Origin: Diphasiastrum complanatum
Taxonomy: Eukaryota > Streptophyta > Lycopodiopsida > Lycopodiales > Lycopodiaceae
Assembly: GCA_029204225.1 (NCBI GenBank)
Contig: MU831546.1
Location: 126,001 to 190,000 of the forward strand
Direction of reading: 5' to 3'
DNA length: 64,000 bases
Made by a program: the position numbers and the translations under genes. The notes beneath the pieces are model-generated. The model saw only the letters and a program-made list of their open reading frames with translations. It had not been told where the DNA came from and made no database searches. This document shows positions 21,454 to 32,700 of this stretch, piece after piece (the first letter of the stretch is position 1; the number at the start of each line of letters is the position of its first letter).

Positions 21454-24400
21454 ATATGGACATTGCTACAAGAATTGTCCATTGAGAACTAGCACCAACG
21501 CACCATTGAATTGGATTGCAGTTCAATCAGTAGGCCCAAGCACAACTCGACACTCAACTGTACCAAGGAGACCTCCCTATCCTAACGTTCCAGTGTTAGC
21601 TATTATGCGAGCACAAAAGTGCAAGGAGGTATCTCCATCATCACCACACTCTGTATCAGTGCCAGCTGATCAACCTTCAATATCAGGAGGAGTGAGATTA
21701 CCTTATCCAAATGTGAAGGATGAACAAAGATGATATCAAAAGATCAAGCATTGGATACAAGAAGCACAAGCGGAGGAAGCTGCTCAAGCTGCACATCAAC
21801 CGACAGCCTCTCAAGACACTACACGAGAAAGAGATCAACAAGCGAACGCACCGCAAGGTTCACCACACAGATCAGATGTGAACGTGCGACTACACCATCA
21901 AGAATAACCATTCCATATGGTAGAAACTAAAGCTCCAAGTACGGAACTATTGATGAGCATCTTATCCAACAAAATAAACATCTCTATTGGAGAGTTCCTT
22001 CAACTTGCACCTCAAGAAAAGGGTGTTTTGTCAAATTGGTTGAACATTGAATCAGACATACCTTCCAAAGAACCATTATTTTGCACTGGTTTCAAAGAAG
22101 CCAACAATGTTCTGAATGTGGGAGCGGCCTGGGAGAGTGAGCAGCACAATATAACTCTTCCTATCAAGCACAAACTCTTCGGAGAAGAAGCTGCTGTTGT
22201 AGATGGAGGATTAGGTGTCAACCTTATCTCGACTACTTTGTATGAGAAATGGAATCTACAAGGCCTGGAAGCTGTCAAGTTTCCATCAAATTAGCTAATC
22301 AATCATGTGTGCGGCCGAAGGGGATTGTAGAAGACATTCTAGTCAAGATAGCAGGGGTACGATTTGTTATTACATTTGTGGTGATGGACATTCTTGAAAC
22401 ACCCACTGCCTATCGAGTTTTGTTGGGACGACCCTGGTTGCGAATTGCACAAGTAGTTCATGATTGGGGGACTGGCAAAATCACATTTGAGAACATAGAG
22501 CGGACAATAAAGGTGGATCCTTCTAATGGGCGGTGAAGCCTATACCACCCAAAGATGATGACACTTCTTCCACAACGGACCATAGTATTGATCGTCCGAA
22601 AGCTTCAATGGGTGTTCATTATGATTCACAAACAGATACCGTGTTGTGGACGGATGCACTGGCAACTATTGACTGTATGGCTATGCATACATATCAATCA
22701 GATCCAGATTTAGATTCAGAACCCAGCGAATCACCACCGAGAGGATTCACCCTTGACACACCTATCTCATATGGGGTGAACATGATAAACGTAGCATGGC
22801 TGTCACCGGGACCTATTTTGAAACTTGTTGAAGATGATTTAGTTCCTTGGCAACATGCATTGTCCTATGATGAGGAAGCTGAGCTGACAGATGAGCAGAT
22901 CCTACACCACATGGATTCTACTCATTATGGAGTTCAATGAATACCGGCTCAACTGCCTCAAAAATCTCAACATGCTAAAGTCTCCAAGATGGCACCACCG
23001 AAAGCACCTGTACCAAAGGAAAATCAACAAAAGCAAAGATACAATCAGGTGATCAAGTGTAGCGATTTACCTAAAGAGGCTATAGCAACAGTGGATGAAG
23101 ACATTTGGAACCATGTGGCGAATGTCAAAGAACCTCAACAAAAGACAACAAGCAAAGAAGCAGCAACAACCAACGACAATATACAAGGCAAGAAGAAAGT
23201 TGTTGAATCGCATGCTCAAGGGTCATCCGACCAAGCTTTGACATCAGTTTCAGGAATGTCAGAGGCAATGCACAAGATATCACTCACGAAGCATGCTAAG
23301 ATCAACCTTTTGAAGAAAGAAACGAGTAAGGCACTAGTTTATGATGTGCTAGAAAACTTCAAGAGTTATACCTTGGACGACGTGGTGATCATGATGCCAA
23401 AAGCGCAACAGGAATCTGATGCAAATCAGAAAAAAGAAAAACAAGTCTACGAGGGACCGACTTGCACTCAAACGATGAATTTAGTAGAGCCAGGTGGAGA
23501 AGAAAAAATTGTTCAAGTAAGAGCACAACTCATGCCCTTTCAATTTACCAAAATACAGAAGTTACTGATGGAGTATAAAGACTGCCTTGCGTGGTCTTAC
23601 AAAGATTTAAAAGAAATTCCATCGTTTGTAGTCCAACACACCACACCTTTGGTTGAAGGGGCAATGCCAAAGGTGAGCCGATATTACCACTGCAACCCGA
23701 ACTACACTGAGCTAATCAAGCAAGAGTTGCAGAAGTTGCTCGATGCCGATTTCATTTATGAAATCAAGCACACAGAATGAGTGTCACCCATAGTCATTAT
23801 TCCCAAGAAGAATGGAAAAATGCGGATTTGTGTCAATCTAAAGGCACTTAACAGTCTTATCCTAGGCCATATTGTATCTAGACACAAGATTGCCACTGAT
23901 CCGTCCAAGATACGTATTATCATGGATCTTCCACCCCCTGGAACGATTCGTGGAGTTTATGTATTTATGGGGCATGCCAATTACTACCGAATCTTCATTC
24001 TATTCTTTGCAGATTTGGCACGTCCTATCTACAAGTTGACAATTGATCCATATTGGATGGAGGAAGCCCTACAAGCTTTCCAAAAGCTGAAGGAAGCACT
24101 TATATCTGCACCAATCTTACGGCCTCCCAATTGGGCAATTGAGTTTCATGTGCATACCGACGCATCAAAGTATGCTATAGGAGCAATTTTGACCCAACCA
24201 TGCGAGTATTTGCTTCGCCAGCCGACAACTCAACGATGCTGAAATCAACTATTCAACGACTGAACGAGAAGCCTTGGCAATGATATTTGCCGTCAAGAAG
24301 TTTCGCCATTATCTTATGGCAACTCATTTTACATTCTACACTGATCATCAACCTTTGCTCTACCTAGTCAACAAAACCTACAACATAGGGAGAATCACTA

Positions 24401-25560
24401 GATAATTACCCTTGTTGCTCGAGTTCAATTTTTGAATAGTGGTACACAAAGGCAAGCAACATTATTTGGCGGATCATGTATCACGAATCAAATTGACATA
24501 GAAGGATCTCTAGCCTGATGATGAGTTACCGGATGCTGCTTTATTTTACATGGATGTTGTATCAAATTGGGCCGCAGACATAGTTGAGTATTTGATGAAT
24601 GGCCAAATTGATCAGTCACTATCCAAGGTGCAACAACAAAAACTTGTACTTAAAGCTTGTCCATATCAGCTGATTGCCAACAAACTGTATCGAAGACGGG
24701 CGAATAATATCATTCGTCATTGTATCCTGCCCCATGAGACAAGTCAGATCATGTCCCTCTCGCATGAAGCAATGGGAGGTGGACACTTTGCAGCATATGT
24801 AACAGTACGCAAGATTCTACAATCCGACTGTTGGTGGCCAACAATGCACAAGGATACTGAGCCATATATCAAGCAATGTGATGTATGTCAGAGGGCACAC
24901 AGACCAACGAAGGCGAACTATGAGCCGTTACATCCTGTATTGGCTCAAGCTCCATTCGAGAAATGGGGACTTAATTATATCAGCCCTATTCACCCAGCCG
25001 CTCGTATTACCCAAGTCCGATATATTATCGTGGCTGCTAATTATCTCACAAAGTGGGTTGAAGCCAAAGCAGTGTGCGTAGCAGATGCTAGGTCCATCGC
25101 AAAGTTCCTTTACGAAAATATCATTGTACGCTGCGGATGCCAATGGAGATAGTCAGCGATCGGGGAACTCACTTTGTCAACGAGACCATCAGGGTCTTAT
25201 TAGAAGAGTTCTTTGTGATCCATCATTTTAGCATGCCTTACTACCCAAGAGGCAATGGCCAAGCCGAATCTTCTAATAAGATTCTGTGCGACATTTTGAC
25301 AAAGACAATAGAAGCAAGCAGATCAGATTGGGAACTCAAGCTACATGCTGCTCTGTGGGCTTTCATAACTGCATACTAAGGCAGCACCGAACAAACTCCA
25401 TTCCAACTGGTGTATGGCCAAGATGCAGTCATGCTGGTGGAATTTCTTGTTCCATCTCTTTGCATTTCCACAGTGCAACGATTGGATGATACAAGATCGT
25501 TCTACCTTCGTCATGAAGCGCTACACAAGTTGTGCAAAACACGCTTGTTTGGATCTTAGT
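21454..25560 (+). pseudogene. Ty3/gypsy polyprotein pseudogene (gypsy A)
   Basis: Plus-strand gypsy polyprotein from the end of the gag knuckle (GHCYKNCPLR at the copia B border) through protease (AAVVDGGLGVNLISTTLYEK; YRVLLGRPWLRIAQVVHDWG), a linker (22533-23500), RT N-terminus (QLMPFQFTKIQKLL, MSPIVIIPKKNGKMRICVNL), RNase H (FMGHANYYRIFILF, HVHTDASKYAIGAILTQP), an H2C2 zinc finger (HEAMGGGHF...CDVCQ) and integrase core (WGLNYISPI, VSDRGTHFVN, NGQAESSNK). Defects: stops near 21733, 22294, 23780 and 24242, frameshifts around 22290 and 25140, deletion of the RT catalytic core near 23860, and Asn in place of the first catalytic Asp of integrase. It fades out at about 25560 with no LTR. Confidence 0.92.
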
Positions 25561-25719
25561 GCTAGATGTGAATCATATGCACATGTTGGATTATGAAATA
25601 TGCTATTGCTCTCATGGGAACGAACCTCCGCATGACAACTAGCTTCATCTCCTTGATGCTTGTGTGCTTAGATCTAGGGTTAAGGGTAGGATAGAAAAAT
25701 GCCCACTACACATGTTTGA
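25561..25719. other. Short unassigned stretch
   Basis: No motif or repeat match recognised. Confidence 0.3.
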
Positions 25720-25795
25720 TGCATGCTGAGATGCAACTATGCAATCAGATTTGACAATGACAACAGCCACCCACGATCTCCTACATACAGTAATT
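25720..25795 (+). repeat. Copia family E LTR fragment
   Basis: TTTGACAATGACA...CCACGATCTCCTACA matches 29148-29182 of the family E LTR in the same orientation. It abuts the family C LTR end. Confidence 0.7.
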
Positions 25796-26527
25796 TGTGA
25801 AGTTTTTAGCACGTGTGAACTTCACCACACACCTTACAGGATCGTACTGAGGTGTTGTGATTGCACAAGATTGATCAAAGAACAGATTACTTGAAAAAAC
25901 TATGGCAAGAGCACAATGGCATACATTTGACTGAAAAAACTAACTTCTCACTATGAGGAATGAATGTCAGAAATAATTCTAAGTGCTCAGTATGAGAAAA
26001 ACAGGCTGCTCTCGGGTAGAGAGAGAAAATCAACACATGAAATCTTGGGTAGAGAGAGAATGAGTCCAAAACACCAATATCTCAATATTCACAATATGGA
26101 AAAACATGCCAAGATTTCCCTACATCAAAGTGGCTCGAGTTCCTACAGTGGAGTTGCATGGAAACTCCACTTCACTCAGTTAACTCAACTACCAAGTATC
26201 CACATGTGTAACTGCATGCATGGATATTGCATGTACTGCATGTCACCTCTCTCAAAATTGCCTAGACATGTGTAGATCATGAAAACCACTTTGCATGTTG
26301 CATGCACTGATTGCATGTGGCTTGCATGCACACTGAATGACATTGCATGTTATCTAAACTTTTGCATGACATCAAATTTGAATCTACCTAACTCAAACTT
26401 GACCTATTCTAGAAGGTTATGTGCTCAATTCACATACCTTTATGTACAAATAAAGTTTTAAATGGAAATAACATGGTCATGGCCCTAAAACTCGAGATAG
26501 GAAGATATTATTTTACTAATCTTCACA
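25796..26527 (-). repeat. 3' LTR, copia family C (minus)
   Basis: About 732 bp; minus strand starts TGTGAAGATTAGTAAAATAA at 26527 and ends AAAAACTTCACA. Matches the LTR at 56681-57410. The polypurine tract on the minus strand is AAGGAGGAG (26528-26536). Confidence 0.92.
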
Positions 26528-27343
26528 CTCCTCCTTAAAATATATGTTCCTATCCAACATAGACTTTGAAATTAGGCCAAGGTTAGACCTCATCTTGATA
26601 AAGACATTCTTGAGTAATTGGTTGGTGAGAAGATCTGCAACACAATTTGAAGATCCAACATGCTCCAATAAGATCTCTCTCCCAATGACTTTTTCTCTTA
26701 CAAAATGATGAGCTACCTCGATGTGTTTGCTCCTTGCATGAAAAACTGGATTATTTGCAAGAGCCTGAGCAGAAATGTTATCATTCTTGATAATTGGAAG
26801 ATCTTCATCTGCATAATACTTTAGCTCCAAAAGTAGTCTTTTGATCCATCAAACCTCCTTTGTTGTGGTTGTAAGAGACTTCTACTCAGCTTCACAAGAT
26901 GATAAAGATATAGTTGCTTTCTTCTTTGATAGCCAAGAAACTCGATTCCCTCCTAGAAAAATTGTATAAGCACTTGTGGATTTTCTATCCAATCCGTCTC
27001 CTGCAAAATTTAAATCTGAAAAAGCAACTAAAGTCAGATCTTCTCCTTTGTAGAATAATCCATAGTCTAAGGTAGAAGATATATACCTCAAGATTCTTTT
27101 AGCCAACTTCCAATGATATATCTTTGGATCCTGCATGTGTTGACTTAGCTTATGCACACTAAAGCTTAGATCAGGCCTAGTCACAATTAACCATATAAGT
27201 GAGCCAATAAGACTCCTATAAAGAGTGATGTCCTCAAAGTATTTTTCATCATCTTTCATAGGAACTTTTACAATGTGCTCCATTGGTGTATCTATTGCCT
27301 TTACAATTTTCCATATGGAATTTCTTGAACATGGAAAGTGCAT
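26528..27343 (-). pseudogene. Copia RT C-terminus and RNase H, family C (minus)
   Basis: C-terminal part of a copia polyprotein: RT segment (TPMEHIVKVPMKDDEKYFED, GSLIWLIVTRPDLSF), RNase H (SDLNFAGDGLDRKSTSAYT, SLSSCEAE, then after a break KNDNISAQALANNPVF, HARSKHIEVAHHFVRE, CVADLLTNQLL). A stop at about 26850-26882 separates the two parts. The copy is truncated at 27343, in the middle of RT, where a family D leader fragment begins. Confidence 0.9.
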
Positions 27344-27455
27344 ATCTGACTTATGAAGGCCTATTTAGTGTTTTGATCTACAAAAGATCCAATCTACAAA
27401 AGCAAAAAATCCGATTTTGATGTAGAATCCTCTCTAGCATGCTCTAGACTTGATA
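27344..27455 (-). repeat. Copia family D leader fragment
   Basis: Near-identical to 1200-1297 (GATCTACAAAAGATCCAATC, CTCTCTAGCATGCTCTAGAC), same orientation. It separates the copia C end from the split gene fragment. Confidence 0.8.
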
Positions 27456-27464
27456 TTTCTTTTT

Positions 27465-28335
27465 CCCTTATTTCCTCGGGAGACAAAGAGGCAGAAAACT
27501 ATGCCATCTGCGTCTTGAATTCTCTCTTGTACAAAGGCTGCAAACACAGAAATCACAACTAAAACAAACGTACATGCAGGAGCAGCACAAAGAAATTGCA
27601 CATACAAAAACGACCAAACTGCTAACCAAAAATGTTATTTTCATTCTTACCGCGTCTACCATTCTTCCCAAAATACCCTTGTTTCGACTCCAACTTTCTA
27701 AAGGTTTTTGATTGTTTACGTTCGTCCGAAGTTAAGTTTTTCATGAATGTGTTCTCCCCACACTTGCATATAGTTTTGGCATTGTAAAGATAATCCTTTA
27801 AATTTGCCTTCACGATAGCATCTTCATTCAACCTGTATGCATTTGAAATGAAATATTCCTCATAGTTTTTATCATCTTGTATCTTTGCATAACCGAAATA
27901 AATTCCAAACACAAATTTATGAGTAGTTTGTGGTTGTACAAAAAAACTAAAATTACCTTGCTAGTAGTTATAGATTCAAGCGTTGCAATGTCGCCACCCA
28001 CTGCATTTCACTTTTTGGATCAGGCTCGATGAGGGTAGCCATAACTCGAATGTGTTTGCTTGGGTCATTCCAGAATTCCTCACGTATGACCTCCATCCAC
28101 GCGACAGTCCTATGGTTGCCCTCCCACACAAAAAACATTTTTCCAGAAAGTTCAGACAGTTCAGGATGGGTGGCCAACTCCATTTCAAATTCTTCATTTA
28201 CATGTTGCCAGCTATCTCCCCATTTCTCTCGCAATGTATCATAGAACAAAGGACCCATCACACAAAGTAATACTCAAAATGAACATGCCTTTCTCTTTAG
28301 CATAGCCTTCATTACGAAAGGCTATCTTTAACTCT
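27465..28335 (-). pseudogene. Unrecognised split gene fragment with GNHR motif
   Basis: Not a transposon protein that I recognise. Minus strand, three exon-like blocks. Block 1 (about 28261-27957) reads FYDTLREKWGDSWQHVNEEF then FFVWEGNHRTVAWMEVIREE. Block 2 (about 27912-27651) is basic (NLTSDERKQSKTFRKLESKQ) and ends at a consensus donor GCG|GTAAGA. A 113-bp intron-like stretch (27650-27538) ends TGTGTTTGCAG, and block 3 continues in frame as AFVQERIQDADGIVFCLF until a copia leader interrupts it. A possible further block upstream (to about 28335) reads ELKIAFRNEGYAKEKG. The GNHR motif resembles the DGxHR loop of ParB/sulfiredoxin-like folds, a weak inference. Block 1 has an in-frame TAA before its candidate donor, and both ends are cut by copia sequence, so it is probably a captured or decayed host gene piece. 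Confidence 0.45.
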
Positions 28336-28364
28336 TCTTTTTTTTTTTGTCGCAAATGCCTTAC

Positions 28365-28747
28365 ACGTGTATTTATGCACTTTCTTCTACAAAAGCAGAA
28401 TATATTGCTGCTTCTCAATCTATTAAGGAAGCGTTTTGGTTGAGAAATTTATTGTCAGACATTAATATGTATTAGTACAACCCTAAAATTTTATTCTGTG
28501 ATAATCAGAGTGCCATTGCCTTATCGACCAACCCTAGATCTCACTCTAGGAGTAAGCACATTGAAATCAGATATCACTACATCAGGGGCAAGGTTCTCAA
28601 CAAGGAGAAGAGCTTAACGTACTGCAGAACGCAGGACATGATTGCAGATATATTCATGAAGGCATTAAGTGTTAATGCACATAACAAATTTTCTACATTG
28701 CTTAGTCTGAAGATCAAGGCATTTACGGATCCAGATTAAGGGGGGGG
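28365..28747 (+). pseudogene. Copia RNase H C-terminus, family E
   Basis: Reads AEYIAASQSIKEAFWLRNLL, FCDNQSAIALSTNPRSHSRS, KHIEIRYHYIRGKVLNKEK, MIADIFMKAL: the C-terminal RNase H region of a copia polyprotein of a lineage different from families A-C. One stop (TAG) lies after DINMY. The coding end is followed by a polypurine tract AAGGGGGGGG and the LTR. Confidence 0.88.
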
Positions 28748-29482
28748 TGTTGGATTTATCTCCTCTACTCTCCTAAATCCTATTTTAATCTGCCTCCATT
28801 CATGCTGCATTTTTACTCATGTTGTTGCACAGTCTGCATATTTACATGTAAAACAAGACAAACGAATAAAATGCGACTGTCTGCATAAATACAAGTAAAT
28901 TCTCATGGGCGAAAAAGGCGAAAAACGCGACACTGTGTTTTTACACGTGATTCGTGACAGGCGAAAAAGACGACACTGCCTTACAAAATGCCGAAGGTGC
29001 CCTAGGAAAAGCGAAGGCACCCTGTAAATCAAATCCTAAGGCATTTCGTCAGAGTGTTGCATTGTTTGCATCTTCACCAACTTTCATTTCAGCGAAGGCT
29101 GACGTTGCGGCCTTCTCACGCTCATCCCATGCAACTGTGTGATCATATTTGACAATGACAGCATCCATCCACGATCTCCTACAGACAGCACATCCACTTT
29201 TTACTTTCTTTATCTGCACACCTATAAAATTATGTATATATGTTGGATACCATCTGCGTATCCAGCAAGTGTGAGAAGTGTGTGAAAATCATAGGATCAG
29301 AAATTTATCAGAGATAGACGAAGTAGATGCCCTTGTGCATTGATTCTTTTGTATTGTCAGTAACAGGTTCATTTCTTTCACAGATTGGATTAGCTTTGTA
29401 GAGCACGCGGTTTCGTCCGCTATTGTCTTGTGCTCTACCGCATTATTGACAAGTATATTTCGCTATACTTAATCTGATAACA
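28748..29482 (+). mobile_element. 3' LTR, copia family E
   Basis: Starts TGTTGGATTTATCTCC after the polypurine tract. The likely end is ATCTGATAACA (29482), giving TGTT...AACA and about 735 bp; the end is inferred. A minus-strand copy (44037-44406) confirms the left half. CCTATAAAATTATG near 29222 is the likely TATA box. Fragments of the family occur at 3573-3714 and 25720-25795. Confidence 0.8.
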
Positions 29483-29964
29483 ACTCTTTTGTTTTGCGTT
29501 CAAATTTGCGTCAATACTGCTATGCTTTTTCTCATTCTGTCTGACTCTCTTATTGCTCAATCTGGTAGACCGTTCTTAGCGAATTTCATTAGTCTAGCTA
29601 TTCGCGACAAATATTTCGTCGTGCCTTTCGCGACTAATTCACAACTAATTATCAATTGAGCTCAGTCTAGCTCTTCGCGAATCATTCGCGACTAATGATT
29701 TGTCTAGCTGTTCGCGACAAATTATTCTTCTGATGTTTTATTTATGTTTGGCTACGTAATCAGATCGGCCGTGATTTTCATCACTAACGTTCTGTTCGTT
29801 TCTGATAGGCATAGTCATGCTTAGAGAAGGAGTAATATACATTCCACTGCGCACGAACACATTCTGTTCGAGTTCGTTTCTCGTTTGAGTTTCGAGTTCG
29901 CTTCTTCTTCGTGTTCGTTTTCTTTTCGAGCTATTTTTTTTTGTTCCTCGCACTCACACCTCCT
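29483..29964. repeat. TCGCGA-rich and TTCG-rich stretch
   Basis: Five exact TCGCGA hexamers at 29602, 29628, 29675, 29686 and 29712, three of them preceded by GTCTAGCT. Downstream (29780-29935) is a run rich in GTTCG and TTCGAG words. No gene is supported; the minus-strand open frame at 29738-29953 is a product of the simple composition. Confidence 0.6.
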
Positions 29965-30010
29965 CCTTTCCAACATGAATAAGAGTATATCATCTACGTA
30001 GAAAGTGATG
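29965..30010 (-). pseudogene. Tiny copia RT YVDD-like fragment
   Basis: Minus strand reads TFYVDDILLFMLE, as around the catalytic YVDD box of copia RT. The flanks do not align convincingly, so this is a tentative relic. Confidence 0.35.
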
Positions 30011-31271
30011 ATGATGAAGTAATCTGATATAGACTTGAAATAGACATTCGAGTGTTTGTAAGTGCTCCTTTGGACTTATGACTGACTCAGCCTTAATGCC
30101 GTTTTTTGTATTTGTATATTTGTGATGATAGTGTTATTAAGCTTTCAAAGAAAAAAAAAAAAATTACGCTTCGCTTCATAGTTATAGTTGTATCTTTAGC
30201 ATGAAACCATTGTCTTCAAAACACTATCAGTTTTCCTTTGAACCAACGTACTATTTGCATTCATGTGGCTAATCTTTTCACAATGACAACCCCTTGAACA
30301 TCCTTCTGGCTTATGTATTTCTGTTCCCATCTTGAATTCTGTCAATTCCAATATGACTTTGCTAGCCCCCAAAATATGCACACCTTCCGAAGAGGAGGCT
30401 GAAGTTGTTTCGCATTTGGTGGAATAATATTTTCAAGATTTTGCCAGTGGTTCCATTCCTTGAAAATGTCTTCCATTTTATTGCCAACAGGCAATTTTAG
30501 AGCTTATTCATTCAGTTTTCAGCAGTTCTCGCCATTCATAGACCCATCGTGCTTGGGATGTCACTAAGTTTGTTGAGTATGACAAATGCTTTTTGACATG
30601 CATGTTGATAGTTCTAAGTCGTAACATATTGAGTATATTTAGTATTCATAAAAAGATCAATTTAAAATTGAAGTAGCACGAGAGTCGAATGTAAAAAGCT
30701 ACAGGCTTATTGATAGTAAAGGATTTTTAGCATTAAGTTGGAAATTGGAATAAGTTTAATGTCGGTGAATAACAGGAACAAAAAAGCACAATCAAACTAG
30801 AACTAAACAGATTCTACCAGCAAGATGCTTAATATGAAGGAAAATTTTCAATGTAGAAAGTTACATGACAGGCATACAGACGTCGACAAAGACAGTCATC
30901 TCAAACGCTCAAACAGCACTCCTAACATTTTTGAAGTGCAGACAGAAAGTAACAATCATGAGCATAATATGATTTAGTTCAGAGGATAAACACGTTCTGC
31001 TGTGAAAGTAAAACTGTGATCGATCACCTTATCAACAACCTATATCTCAAAGTGCACATAGTTCAACTCCCTGATATTCTGAACTTGCTTAATCACGTAC
31101 AAAAATAGTTAAACGAAGAAATAGAGTCCCTTGCTAATTAGTTGAAGACAATTTTGTGGAATATCTCACCACTTAACAATTCATAATTGTTTCATTAAGA
31201 GATTGATAGTATCACAATGTAAGATGACTCTATAAGCATTGTCACATTAGTTAAAGGTCATTGCTAATGTT
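30011..31271. other. Intergenic region downstream of psbW
   Basis: No supported gene or repeat match. Contains a 13-nt A run near 30150. The segment 31150-31271 should hold the psbW 3' untranslated region. I see no exact AATAAA on the minus strand in it. Confidence 0.5.
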
Positions 31272-32383
31272 TTACAAAGACAGTCCAGATTCATCATCGC
31301 TCTTAGGCAGTGTGGACGAATAGGTGAAGTAGAGCGACCAGATAAGAGCAGACACTCCCAGAAGAATCCATGCCAGCAACGGGTTGCTCAAACCCAGCGA
31401 AAGGCCAGTTCCTTCCCCTGACAATCTGTCGTCTACCAGTGCTACCGCGGGATGGCTTGCAACAAGCGTGGCTGCAGCAGTTATTGACGCTGCTAAATTT
31501 GGAACAAACTTGCGATCATCTGTCTTCTTAGCAGCGGAGCAAACGATGCGTGCTGTTGTAAGAGCTGGCAAGCCTGTTGCATTATAACAACGTTTAAGGA
31601 CGTAATCTCTCTGTTGATGGTAACAAAACTTTATCATACAACCATCGTTTGTCAGGCTTATGGACTATCTATATTTGTGAGATATGCATACGCTTTTTTT
31701 GAGTATAATTTTATCAAGATATTTCAAAATGACAATTTAAAAGACGAATTTAGAATCAATAATAAGCACCCTTAGAATGAAAAAGCCGACAAGACGAGAA
31801 AATGCACATTTATGTCGTAGGAATGTGCTATCAATGAAATTTCACAAGTATGACGTAAATTTCAGGGGACTGCATGGTTCTTGGAATAAAATGTGACGGT
31901 AACAGTAGCTCTAAGAAGAGAACAGACTTGCTCAATTAAAGGAAAATCAGACATTCAAAAGCAAGAGTCCCTATATTGCAACAAGAAAAGGGGGAAACTA
32001 CTGGTGTTTTCGTTATGGTATTATATACATTGAGGAAACCGCGCCGAGACTTTTGGCCCAGTAAGTTTTAAAACACCTCGGAAAACAGTGCTCTGGAAAC
32101 AATGGCAACAATTCTGTGAGAAAGGAAGTATTTATTGGCACGAATGATGTAGCCTACTCTTTCTTATCTCAGTCGAGAACAATAAATTTCGTAGTGCGCT
32201 ACAGAGCTTAGAAGATCAAGATCTATGTATCCAGTAAACAAACGAAATAGCATCTAAAAAAAGTATACCAGTAACAGGGGCTGCCGAAGTATACAGAGAT
32301 TTGCCAGCTGCAGCAGGGGACTTGTGCAGAAGTAAGCGGGCACCAGCTATGGTGTTGCAAGAGGTTGCGGCAATGGTAGCCAT
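31272..32383 (-). CDS. psbW: Photosystem II reaction centre protein W precursor, two exons
   Basis: Nuclear gene for PsbW, a one-pass thylakoid protein of about 6 kDa that stabilises photosystem II supercomplexes. Exon 1 is 32383-32269 and exon 2 31573-31272; the 695-bp intron has GT (GTATAC) and AG (TGCAACAG) ends and splits a Gly codon. The product is 138 residues, close to the usual precursor length. Start [20 protein letters not shown] is a Ser/Ala-rich chloroplast transit peptide. [20 protein letters not shown] (64-83) is the hydrophobic thylakoid-targeting part, with cleavage expected after AVA. The mature part is [20 protein letters not shown], one membrane helix (about 104-122) and an acidic tail ending DDESGLSL. 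The first ATG is in AACATGGC context. Frame, splice sites and family residues are intact; nothing suggests a pseudogene. Neighbours are repeats only. Confidence 0.95.
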
Positions 32384-32700
32384 GTTAATAAAGATCTACC
32401 ACAGCAATACGCAAACACAACTTTCTGGCTTTTTCTATGTCTCGTCCTCCTCCTCCTGCTCTTGCTGTTGCTGTGCTGTGCTGTGCTCTGTGTGTGTATG
32501 GTTTTGATGATAAAGACGGAAGAGAGGCAGCAAAAGAGTAACTAGTATAGAGGGTGTGTGACGAGAGCAATCCAAAGAGTTGATTGAAGATAAAAGGATA
32601 AAGAGAGCAATTAGGACCAGCCAATGCAAAGCAGCTTTCCATGCCAGCCAAGCCCAGCCCCAGTCCAGTTCAGCCCAGCCCAGTCTTGCCGAGTTCAAGG
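32384..32700 (-). promoter_or_regulatory. psbW 5' UTR and proximal promoter
   Basis: Directly upstream of the psbW start on the minus strand. Visible items: a CAGCA/CACAG microsatellite (32461-32490), a weak TATA candidate CTATACTAG (about 32542-32550), two GATAA (I-box type) words in GATAAAAGGATAAAG (32589-32603), a CCAAT word on the plus strand (32621-32625), and a repeated AGCCC run (32649-32685). GATA/I-box and CCAAT words are common in light-responsive photosynthesis promoters; their use here is inferred. Confidence 0.5.

Noticed and set aside
28817-29142. Open frames on both strands within the family E LTR
   Set aside because: They lie entirely within an LTR that is shared with other loci; non-coding.
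29738-29953. Arg/Lys-rich minus-strand open frame
   Set aside because: Product of TTCG-rich simple sequence, no homology seen.
32301-32507. Plus-strand open frame over psbW exon 1
   Set aside because: Antisense shadow of the transit peptide exon and its 5' UTR microsatellite.
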